From contig NZ_OCVX01000003.1 of the NCBI RefSeq assembly GCF_900232995.1, forward strand, positions 543,286 to 607,285: a stretch of DNA of 64,000 nt, given 5' to 3'. Numbering within the stretch: position 1 is the first letter of the stretch; each line of letters begins with the position of its first letter. The position numbers were made by a program, and so were the translations under genes. Positions 11,187 through 20,900 of the stretch are shown here, in pieces. The notes under the pieces were generated by a model. The model was not told where the DNA came from, searched no databases, and saw only the letters and a list, made by a program, of their open reading frames with translations. This DNA is from Mycobacterium simulans. Lineage in GTDB: Bacteria; Actinomycetota; Actinomycetes; Mycobacteriales; Mycobacteriaceae.

Positions 11187-11234
11187 GGTTGAGTCTGTTC
11201 CGCTCAACCCTAGATGGAGTCTGCTCCACTCAAC
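11187..11234 (-). promoter_or_regulatory. Tandem HAIR-type HspR operators upstream of clpB
   Basis: Two inverted repeats have the HspR HAIR layout (half-site, 7-bp spacer, half-site). The first spans 11188-11208 with half-sites GTTGAGT and GCTCAAC. The second spans 11214-11234 with ATGGAGT and ACTCAAC. Their centres are 26 bp apart, and their spacers are near-identical (CTGTTCC and CTGCTCC). The known consensus is CTTGAGT-N7-ACTCAAG. The second site overlaps the stop codon of the upstream regulator gene. Confidence 0.82.
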
Positions 11235-12558
11235 GCTGGTGGAATCCTTCTGCCCGCCGAGCTGCTTCCGGACGCCGACGAGGTCGGTGATGTACGCCTT
11301 GTTGTGCCGTGGGCACCGCGCCGTTGTGGTGCTCCTGGGTGGTATGAGTACCGCGCCACCGCACGGCCTGAAGTGCGACGGCGACCTCAATGATGGATTG
11401 GTCGAGGGGTTGCGGGAGGAGCCGTTGAGCGGTGTCGAGTCGGTGCAGCAGGGTGTTGCGGTGGGTGAAGAGGCGCTTGGCGGCCCGGGAAGCGTTGCAT
11501 TGTTCACTGATGTATGTCAGCACGGTGTGCTGCAGGGTGGGGCTGGCGGCGGCAAATTCTCCGAGCGTGGTTTCGATGAAATTGTCTGCGCCGTCGGAGT
11601 TTTCGGTGAGCAAGGCAACCATTTGAACGTCGGCGAAACGGCCTACGCGCTGGTGCGACCGGAGCCGGTACATCATGCGCTGGGTGGCGAGGGCTTCCAG
11701 GTGACTGCGCCGGAACCCGTCTTCTCCAATGGCGGTTGTCCCGATCGCGAGGCGCACCTGTGGCGCGCTGGCGAGCACCGGTTCGATCTGCTCGCTGTCC
11801 GGGAGATCGGTGTCTTTGACCCACACCCAGCGGGTCTCGCCGCTGGCGTCCACGGTAAGCGGACGCGAGCATCCCACGGCGTGACCGAATGCGTCGGCGA
11901 CTCGGTCGAGGATGCCGGGATCACCGTTGGGTGGGTCGCTCCAGATGATGGCGGCGGTGTGAGACCGGTCGAGGGGATAGCCCAATCGCGCTTCGGCGCG
12001 CTCACGACTGAAGGGAGCACCGTCAAGAATCCGCTCAACGACCTTGCGGCATTCGGCACGACCGTCACGGGTCAGTTGGTCGTATTCCTCCTGTATGTTC
12101 GCGGCGATGCCGGTGAGGGTGGCGTCGACAAAATCGTTGGCCAACCCAAACTGCAACTCGAGCAGCTCGCGCAGTTCTTGAGGGTCGCGGGTGAGACCGA
12201 ACGCGATGTCCTGCCAGCGCTGCCAGGCGGCGTTTTGTCCGATGCGGTACATATCGAGCGCGGAGTCAGCGAGGCCGCTACGTATCAGCTCGCGGGCCAT
12301 CCGCACTGGCTCGGCGCCGAGGTTGGCGGGCACCGGGGCGCCGGGGTTGCGCAGACAGGCGGTGGCAAAGTGGATCAAATTGGCACGACTGGCTTGGCTG
12401 ACCAATGTCGCCAGCGCAGGGTCGTTTGCGACGGTCGGATTGGCGGCGATCATGGCGCGGGCAACGCCGGCTAAAAAGTCTTGGCTGCTGTCGAGGACAA
12501 TTCTCGCTCCCGCGCGGATGAGCTGACGTACCCGCGATGAGGGCTCCGGCCAGACCAC
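11230..12558 (-). CDS. PucR/CdaR-type transcriptional regulator
   Basis: A 442-residue regulator. The central part is a GGDEF-like regulator domain, and residues about 345-395 carry the C-terminal PucR HTH_30 helix-turn-helix (LTYISEQCNASRAAKRLF, then THRNTLLHRLDTAQRLL). The last 40 residues (HRPRRRPEAARRAEG) are a basic extension overlapping the clpB operator region. It starts at a GTG at 12558, divergent from flavohemoglobin. A pair of 19-bp direct repeats in the shared intergenic region are good candidate binding sites. Related proteins respond to small metabolites; this ligand is unknown. It is not a gene I recall between Rv0384c and Rv0385. Confidence 0.85.
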   Translation of the reverse strand: MVWPEPSSRVRQLIRAGARIVLDSSQDFLAGVARAMIAANPTVANDPALATLVSQASRANLIHFATACLRNPGAPVPANLGAEPVRMARELIRSGLADSALDMYRIGQNAAWQRWQDIAFGLTRDPQELRELLELQFGLANDFVDATLTGIAANIQEEYDQLTRDGRAECRKVVERILDGAPFSRERAEARLGYPLDRSHTAAIIWSDPPNGDPGILDRVADAFGHAVGCSRPLTVDASGETRWVWVKDTDLPDSEQIEPVLASAPQVRLAIGTTAIGEDGFRRSHLEALATQRMMYRLRSHQRVGRFADVQMVALLTENSDGADNFIETTLGEFAAASPTLQHTVLTYISEQCNASRAAKRLFTHRNTLLHRLDTAQRLLPQPLDQSIIEVAVALQAVRWRGTHTTQEHHNGAVPTAQQGVHHRPRRRPEAARRAEGFHQR

Positions 12559-12595
12559 GGCTCGATGCTAGGGAATCAGTGCATTCTGCATGATG

Positions 12596-12636
12596 TCTTT
12601 CGCAAACCGGTTGAACATCTTTCGCAAACCGGTTGA
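12596..12636. repeat. Two 19-bp direct repeats, each containing AACCGGTT, candidate operator
   Basis: The sequence TCTTTCGCAAACCGGTTGA occurs exactly at 12596-12614 and again at 12618-12636. Start to start is 22 bp, about two helical turns, so both copies face the same side of the DNA. Each holds the palindrome AACCGGTT. They lie between the divergent PucR regulator (start 12558) and flavohemoglobin (start 12766), which suggests a binding site for the regulator or for a nitrosative-stress factor. Confidence 0.7.
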
Positions 12637-12765
12637 GAAGTGCTGGCCCCTTGGTGTCGCACGAGGGGTTCACACCCGCTGCACGAGTGGATTCAGGTCC
12701 CGGTAGGCCGCCGGGACACCGAGCGGTGCTGATCCAATCCCCGCTATTCCACGACGGGCTTAGAG

Positions 12766-13938
12766 TTGGGGTCCGTGGGGCTTGAGGACCGGGACGCGCT
12801 GCGGGTATTGCACGACGCCTTCAACCCCGATGATCCAGACCTCGTCCACCGGTTCTACACACACTGGTTCGCCCTTGACGTCTCGGTGCGCGACCTGTTC
12901 CCGCCCGAAATGGATGGCCAGCGAGCCGCTTTCGCGCACGCCCTGCGCTGGATATTCGGCGAACTCGTCGCCCAACGTGCCGAGGAACCGGTGGCCTTCC
13001 TGGCCCAACTCGGCCGGGACCACCGCAAATACGGCGTGCTACCAGCACATTACGACACGCTGCGCCGCGCGCTGTATGCGACGCTGCGCAGTTGCCTGTC
13101 CGAGGCTTGGACCGGTGCCGTCGAAAGGGCCGCCGATCAGTCGCTCAACCTGATCACCGGAGTGATGAGCGGCGCCGCCGAATCCGACGACGGGCCCGCC
13201 TGGTGGGACGCCACGGTCATCGAGCAATCACGGGTATCAAGGGATCTCGCGGTCGTCCGGGTGCAGCCGGACCACCCGCTGCATTTTCACGCGGGCCAGT
13301 ATCTCAACGTCCATGTCCCGCAATGCCCGCGTCGTTGGCGATTCCTCAGCCCCGCGATACCCCCCGACGCCGGCGGCGGCGGGATCGAATTTCACGTCCG
13401 TGTGGTTCCCGGCGGCATCGTCAGCAACGCCATCGTCTGCGAAACGCGCCTGGGCGACCGGTGGCGACTGTCCAGTCCGCACGGCGGGCTGCGGGTCGAC
13501 CGCGACGGCGGCGACGTGTTGATGGTCGCCGGCAGCACCGGGCTGGCACCGCTACGCGCATTGATCATGGAGCTGAGTCGCTACGCCGAGAACCCACGGG
13601 TGCACCTGTTCTTCGGCGCGCGTTACCTCTGCGAGCTGTACGACCTGCGCACGCTGTGGCAGATTGCGGCGCACAATCCGTGGCTTTCGGTTTCGCCGGT
13701 ATCGGAGTACAACCGCGATCCGTCTTGGGCCGCCGACTATCCCGACGTGTCACCGCCGCGTGGCTTGCACGTTCGCCAAACCGGCCGGTTGCCCGACGTC
13801 GTCACCAAGTACGGCGGCTGGGGCGACCGGCAAATCCTGATCAGTGGCGGACCGGCGATGATCCGGGCGACCAAGGCCGCTCTGATCGCCAAAGGAGCTC
13901 CGCCAGAACGTATCCAGCACGACCCGCTGTCGCGCTAG
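12766..13938 (+). CDS. Type II flavohemoglobin (Rv0385-like)
   Basis: A 390-residue fusion of a globin (about 1-140) to a ferredoxin-reductase module with FAD (about 150-260) and NAD (about 265-390) lobes. The globin part has the HRKYGVLPAHY segment with the proximal His. The reductase part has MVAGSTGLAPLRALI and LFFGAR for nucleotide binding, but the FAD site reads RWRFLSPA rather than the classical RxYS. That matches the mycobacterial type II class reported to work in D-lactate oxidation rather than NO detoxification. The frame opens with TTG at 12766, but GTG at 12775 (MGLEDRDAL) is equally credible. It is divergent from a PucR regulator. Confidence 0.85.
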   Translation: MGSVGLEDRDALRVLHDAFNPDDPDLVHRFYTHWFALDVSVRDLFPPEMDGQRAAFAHALRWIFGELVAQRAEEPVAFLAQLGRDHRKYGVLPAHYDTLRRALYATLRSCLSEAWTGAVERAADQSLNLITGVMSGAAESDDGPAWWDATVIEQSRVSRDLAVVRVQPDHPLHFHAGQYLNVHVPQCPRRWRFLSPAIPPDAGGGGIEFHVRVVPGGIVSNAIVCETRLGDRWRLSSPHGGLRVDRDGGDVLMVAGSTGLAPLRALIMELSRYAENPRVHLFFGARYLCELYDLRTLWQIAAHNPWLSVSPVSEYNRDPSWAADYPDVSPPRGLHVRQTGRLPDVVTKYGGWGDRQILISGGPAMIRATKAALIAKGAPPERIQHDPLSR

Positions 13939-14003
13939 CTCTTGGTTTGACCCGCATCCAACTCGTCCAAGCTGCAGCCGGCCGTGTGTGATGCTCACAG
14001 TCC

Positions 14004-14159
14004 TCAAAGGCGATGCGCCGCGCGCGCCATGCCGGCGTGCTCGAGGTACTCGTGGCGTGCCGGACGATATTTTGTGCAGCCCTGACGCGGTGCCAAGCCA
14101 CCCGGAGTCGGTTTCAGCAATGCGCGAACACGTGCCACCCGGCCTTTGAGGGTGTTCAT
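14004..14159 (-). CDS. Possible 51-residue small protein
   Basis: A short reading frame starting MNTLKGRVARVRALLKPTPG with a basic amphipathic N-terminus and ending ARAAHRL. Its main support is a strong ribosome-binding sequence (GGAAGGAAG) six bases before the ATG, better than most genes here. I recognise no family. It lies at the edge of a debris-filled junction, so it may be a genuine small gene or the 5' end of a truncated longer one. The segment 13939-14003 contains nothing I can name. Confidence 0.4.
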   Translation of the reverse strand: MNTLKGRVARVRALLKPTPGGLAPRQGCTKYRPARHEYLEHAGMARAAHRL

Positions 14160-14394
14160 GTGGGTCTTCCTTCCAATCAACCTTCAGGTGCCTATTACTG
14201 TGCGATTCGACGCAACAAATCCCATCGGCCACGACGCGTAGATTTGTGCAGCGGGGGTCGTATGCCCGCCACGAGGTTCGCGGCGTTAGTGCGCGGTAGA
14301 GCGCAGATGTGCTCGGTCGACGACGCGGTCTGGAAACCTACATCGCGCCGGGGTGTGCTGGCCGCGCATCCGGGCTGGCGGGTGGCCGCCGAAT

Positions 14395-14536
14395 CGGCGT
14401 ACGAAATGGCAGCTGAGCTGGACTTCGGCGCCGATCCGCTGTTGCTTGCCGTGGTCACCACGGTGAGGCGACGGGCGATCGGGCGGTGCCGCTGTGCTTC
14501 GGCTACCACCCCTATCTGCCCTTATCTGCACGTGCC
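14395..14536 (+). pseudogene. Probable aldose 1-epimerase (galactose mutarotase) remnant
   Basis: Two short pieces recall mutarotase-family proteins: AYEMAAELDFGADP in one frame near 14399-14440, and VPLCFGYHPYLPL in another frame from 14486. The second carries the FGxHPY signature with the catalytic His. The intervening part is shortened and the frame shifts, and neither end of the gene is present. The identification is by motif memory only. Confidence 0.35.
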
Positions 14537-14911
14537 GGGCCGGCGCGGTGACGCCTACGCCGGATTAGCGTCAGCCAGCAACAGGTTTTCCGGTTCTTCG
14601 ACAACAGCGGATTCGGCCCCTTCGACTTGGGTCCCGTCGGGTTCAGCCCCTGACCGCGACCGCCGACGGTTCCGCGCCACCCTAGGGCCTCGCTCGTCGC
14701 TCATCGCGCCCCGTCGACGCGACGTCGCGGCGCAGGTCGCCGACACAGTCTGGAAATTTTTGACATGTGTAAACTTTTGACGTCTCAAAGTCGATCCTGA
14801 ATCTGACAACTGTTGAATAATCGACCTCTGAGACAGTCAGGCGTCCAACGGGATGTGATGGCACAGACCGCCACTGCGGTGACGACCAACGGTTCCAGTA
14901 AGGGACAGGTG
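14537..14911. other. Gene-poor leader before the PPE gene
   Basis: No convincing gene. The last 150 bases become AT-rich (for example TTTTTGACATGTGTAAAC near 14756), which would suit a promoter for the PPE gene. An open frame continues 33 codons upstream of the chosen PPE start, but it lacks PPE similarity and is probably untranslated leader. Confidence 0.4.
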
Positions 14912-17900
14912 ATGAGCTTCGCGGTGCTGCCCCCAGAGATCAATTCGGCGCGTCTGTTGCTCGGTGCGGGACTGGAGCCGATGCTGAACGCGGCGGCCGC
15001 CTGGGAGGGGCTGTCCAACGAGTTGGGTTTGGCCGCGACCCAGTTTTCGTCGGTGACCTCGAGCTTGGCGGGTTACTCATGGCAGGGTCCCGCGTCGGTC
15101 GCAATGGCACGTGCGGCGGCGCCCTACCTGGGATGGCTAAACGCGGCAGCGGCGCAGGCCGATCAGGCGGCCACCCAGGTCCGGGTGGCCGCGGCGGCTT
15201 TCGAAGCGGCGCTCGCGGCCACGGTGCAGCCAGCAGTTATCTCGGCCAACCGCGCTCAGTTTGTGTCGCTGGTGATTTCGAACCTGCTGGGGCAGAACGC
15301 CCCGGCGATCGCCGCGGCCGAGGCTCAGTATGAGCAGATGTGGGCCCAGGATGTGGCCGCAATGTTTGGCTACTACTCCGGGGCCGCGGCCGCCGCTTCT
15401 GCGTTGACGCCGTTCGTCCCGGGGATGCCAAGCCTGCCTGCCCCCGCTGCCGGCACCCCAGATGCGTTGGGAGCGCTCGTCCAACGAATCTTCGGCAACC
15501 TGGGCTTTGCAAATGTCGGCGTGGGCAACACCGGAAATGCAAACGTCGGCGACTTCAACATCGGTTCCGGAAACATCGGCAGCAACAACATCGGCAGCGG
15601 AAACCGCGGCAGCAATAACATCGGCTTCGGAAACGTCGGGCCTAGTCTGACGGCGGGCTTGTCCAACATCGGCTTCGGCAACACCGGCAGCGGCAACATC
15701 GGCTTCGGCAACACTGGTAACAACAACATCGGCTTCGGCAACACCGGTAATAACAACCAGGGCATCGGACTCACCGGCAACGGTATATCCGGGTTCGAAG
15801 CCCTCAACTCGGGTACGGGCAATATTGGTTTGTTCAACTCCGGCACCGGCAACGTCGGCATCGGCAACTCCGGCACCGGAAACTGGGGCATCGGCAACTC
15901 GGGCAACAGCTACAACACCGGCATCGGCAACTCGGGTGACGCCAACACCGGATTCTTCAACTCCGGCATAGCCAGTACCGGCATCGCAAACTCGGGCAAC
16001 TACAACACGGGCAGCTATAACTCGGGCAGTAACAACACAGGTGGCTTCAATGCCGGCAGCTACAACACTGGCTATCTCAATACCGGCAATTACAACACCG
16101 GTTTCGCCAACAGCGGCAACGTTAACACCGGCGCTTTAATCGGGGGCGACAACAATAACGGCATCTTGTGGAGGGGCGACAACCAAGGCTGGTTTTACCG
16201 CCAGAATGGCCCGGGCTTCGGAAACACCACCACGGCCTTCTCCTCCGGCTTCTTTAACAGCGGTGCCGGTAGCGCATCGGGCTTCTTCAACTCCGGCGCC
16301 AACAATTCTGGCTTCTTCAACTCTTCGCAGAGCACCGGCATTGGCAACTCTGGGCTCGCCAATACCGGCTTACAGGAATCCGGTATATTCAACTCCGGCA
16401 ATACCGTGTCGGGCTTCCTCAACACCAGCCTCGTAGCTATCACGACGCCGGCGTATGTCTCCGGTGTCTTTAATACCGGCAACAACATGGCTGGCTTCTT
16501 CGGTGGCCCGGTTACATTTAATATAGGCTTGGCAAATAAGGGTGCCGGCAATATTCTCGCTAACGCAAACGCCGGCTACTACAACATCCTCGGCAGCGGA
16601 AACGTCGGCAACTACAACATCCTCGGCAGCGGAAACGTCGGCAACTACAACATCCTCGCCAGCGGTAACGTCGGCAGCCATAACATTTTCGGTAGCGGGA
16701 ACGTCGGCAGCCAAAACTTTGGCAGCGGCAACATCGGCAGCCAAAACTTCGGTAATGCCAACATCGGCATATTCAATATCGGTTCCGGAAACTTCGGCAA
16801 CTACAACTTCGGCCCTGGAAACCTGGGCAACTACAACATCGGTTTCGGGAACGCGGGCAACTACAATCAGGGCTTTGCCAACACCGGCAACAACAACATC
16901 GGTTTTGCGAATACCGGCAACGACAGTTTCGGTATCGGCCTGACCGGCGACGGTCAGTTCGGGATCGGCGCCCTGAACTCAGGTACCGGCAACAGTGGCT
17001 TTTTCAACTCAGGCACCAACAACATCGGCTTGTTCAACTCCGGTACCGGAAATATCGGCATCGGAAACTCGGGCACCGGAAATTCGGGTTTGTTAAACGC
17101 AGGAATCGGAAGCTGGGGCATCCAAAACCCAGGTACCGGAAACACCGGATTCGGCAACGCGGGCAGCTACAACACGGGCGCACTCAACGCCGGAATCTTC
17201 AACTCGGGCTTTGGCAACACGGGCGACTACAACACCGGCCTGTTCAACGTCGGCAACACCAACACCGGCAGCTTCAACGTGGGCAACACCAACACCGGCG
17301 GCTACAACACAGGAAACATCAACACCGGTTACTTCAACCCGGGAGACGTTAACACCGGCGCTTTCGATACCGGGAATTTCAACAATGGCTTCCTCATTTC
17401 CGGTGATAACCACGGCCAAATTTCCATCGACCTTTCGGTCACGACCCCATACGTTCCCATAGACGAGAAGTACATAATCCCGGTAAATAATGTAATGAAC
17501 TTCGGCGGCCAAGTGATCGAGGTCACCGCGGCGGGGACAGTTTTCCCCAAGACGTATTACCTGGGCGGCTTCTTCTATTTCGGCCCGGTGATTCTGGGCG
17601 GATCCACTATTAGCCTTCCGAACGTCACACTGGCCATCGGCGGACCGAACGTCTCGATACCCATTACCTTTCAGGGCGCCATCGAGAGCCGCACGATCAC
17701 GTTCCTCAAGATCGACCCGGCCCCCGGCTTCGGGAACAGCACCACCAACCCGTCGTCGGGCTTCGGGAACTCGGGCACCGGTGGCACATCTGGCATCACA
17801 AACTTCGGCGCTGGCAATTCGGGGTTCATGAACAGCGGCTTGGGGACGGCCATAGGCAATTCGGGCCTGCAAAACTACGGCTCGCTGCAATCAGGCTGGG

Positions 17901-20900
17901 CAAACCTGGGCAACAGCATCTCGGGTTTCTACAACACCAGCACGGCGAATCTCGCTACGCCAGCCAATGTTTCGGGATTGGTCAACACCGGCACCAACCT
18001 GGTCGGCGTGCTGCGCGACAACGCCGGGACACTCGTCAACGTGGGTCTTGCAGACCTTGGGCGATTGAACGTAGGCAGCGGAAACCTAGGCGACTTCAAT
18101 TTCGGTGGCGGAAATGTCGGCAGTCAGAACTTCGGCAGCGCCAACATCGGCAGCGGCAACTTCGGCAGCGGCAACATCGGCAGCGCCAACTTCGGGTTCG
18201 GCAACGCGGGCCCGGGGTTGACGGCGGCGCTGAACAACGTCGGCTTCGGCAACATCGGCAGCGACAACTTCGGATTCGGCAACACCGGAGACGGCAACAT
18301 CGGCTTCGGCAACACCGGCAACAACAACTTCGGTATCGGATTAACCGGCAACAACCAGCAGGGCATCAACTTCGCCGGCGGTCTCAACTCGGGCAGCAAC
18401 AACATCGGCCTGTTCAACTCCGGTACCAATAACGTCGGAATTGGCAACTCGGGCAACGGAAACTGGGGCTTCGGGAACTCCGGCAGCTTCAACACCGGTA
18501 TCGGCAATGCCGGCAACACCAACACGGGCTTCTTCAACACCGGCATGGTCAACACCGGCGCCGCCAACGTGGGCAACTACAACACTGGTTGGTATAACAC
18601 CGGTAATGCCAACACCGGCATAGCCAACCCCGGCGACTACAACACCGGCTTGTACAACACCGGCAACTACAGCACCGGCTTTGCCAACCAGGGCAACATT
18701 GCCACCGGCGCTTTCCTCACCGGCAACGAGACCAACGGCTTGATGTGGCGAGGTGATAAAGAGGGCCAGTGGGGCGCGAGCTATGTCATCCATATTCCCG
18801 AAATTCCCGGCCACGTCGACGTAACCGCTCCCATCGATATCCCCATCACTGCCGGCTTTACCAACACCGTCTACAGCGGGATTAGTCTTGCGGACGTCCA
18901 TTACGGGTTCGAGATCTCCCCATCAGTCCCCCTTCTTACCGGTGTGATTAATTCGGTCACCGTCCCCCCAGTCACCGCTACCGGTCCCGCCGTGACGTTC
19001 AACATCGGCATACCCGGCGGTTCAACCAAGATACTGATCCCCGCCACGGCCAGCGTTGGCCCCGCGGACTGGACGGTCTTCAACATCCCGGCGTCTACGG
19101 GCTACTCCAACGCCACCACAAACCCGTCCTCGGGGTTCTTCAACAGCGGAACCGGGACGGTATCGGGCTTCGGCAATGTCGGCGCCAACCTTTCGGGCTT
19201 CCAAAACTATGGAACCGCCGCAACTTCGGGTTTCAAGAACTACGGCAACCTGCAATCGGGAGTGTCGAACCTCGGCAACACCGTCTCGGGCCTGCTCAAC
19301 ACAGGCATCGGAACGCCGGCCAACGTCTCGGGCGTCTACAACATCGGTACCAACCTCGCAGGCTTTTTCCACAACCAGGTCGCCGGGATGTCGACGTTCA
19401 ACGCGGGCCTGGGCAACGTCGGCGCCAACAATGTGGGCTTCGGAAATGTGGGCGACTTAAACGTCGGCTTAGGTAACCTCGGCACCGCCAACTTCGGCAG
19501 CGGCAATCTCGGCAATTTCAACGTTTTCTCCGGAAACCACGGTTCGTACAATTTCGGCCCCGGAAACTTCGGCGACTACAACATCGGCCTGGCGAATCTG
19601 GGCAGCTACAACGTCGGATTCGGCAACGCAGGCAGCTCCAACCAGGGATTTGCGAACACCGGCAGCAACAACATCGGTTTTGCCAATACCGGCAACAACA
19701 ACATCGGCATCGGGCTCACCGGCGACGGCCAACAGGGATTCGGAGCCTGGAACTCCGGCAGCGGCAACACCGGCTTGTTCAACTCCGGCACCAACAACGT
19801 CGGCTTGTTCAACTCGGGCACTGGAAACGTCGGCATCGGAAACTCCGGCACCGGAAACTGGGGTGTCGGCAACGCCGGAAATATCAACACCGGGCTTCTC
19901 AACACCGGCGACGTCAACACCGGTTTCTTGAACCCCGGCAACGTGAACACCGGAATCGGCAACGCGGGCGGCTACAACTCCGGCAGCTTCAACGTCGGAA
20001 GCTTCAACACGGCAGGTCTAAACCCGGGCTCCTACAACACCGGGTACTTGAACGCGGGCAACTACAACACCGGATTTGCGAACCCGGGCAATGTGAATAC
20101 AGGTGCTTTCAACTCCGGCAGCTACAGCAACGGGTTTTTGTGGCGGGGTGACTACGAGGGGCTGTTCGGCGTTGACGGGGTAATCACCATCCCCGACACA
20201 CCCATTCCGGTGAATTTCCATATTCCCATTTACCTCAACATTCCGATCAACGGCACTTTGGGCGTCTTCACCGTCATAGGCTTCACCATTCCATCGGTCA
20301 CCGTGGATTTGACTTTATTCGGCGTTATTTCTTTTTCCAACGTCGTAACCGTCACTCCGATCTTTATCCCGAATATTGCGCTTGCCCTTCCTCCAATCAA
20401 CATGAACATCGGTACCGGTCCGGGACCCCTGATCGATATCGTCGCGACCGGCGGCATGCTCCCCATCAAGATCCCGACGATCAACATCCCAGCGGCGCCC
20501 GGAATCGGAAACTCGACGACCACGCCGTCATCCGGGTTCTTCAACTCCGGGTCCGGTACCGTGTCGGGCTTTGGAAATATGGGCCGCAACAGTTCCGGGT
20601 TCTTCAACCTCACCTCGGGCAGCTCCGGAATCTCCGGGGTCCAAAACTTCGGCGACCTGGTATCCGGCTTCTCCAACTTCGGCAACACCGTCTCCGGCTT
20701 CCTCAACACCGGCGCGCCGGGCCTCGCGACGCCGGCCAATGTCTCGGGCCTGGGCAACATAGGCAACGACATTGCCGGGTTCTTCAATAACAACCCGATC
20801 GCGAACGTGGGCTTCGCAAACATCGGCAGCGCGAATGTCGGCGGTGGCAACATCGGCACCAACAACATCGGCTTCGGAAATGTCGGCAGCGGGAACTTCG

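Noticed and set aside
14555..14809. 84-codon minus-strand frame before the PPE gene
   Set aside because: No ribosome site, no recognisable family; charged and Ala/Pro-rich composition is common in chance GC-rich frames.
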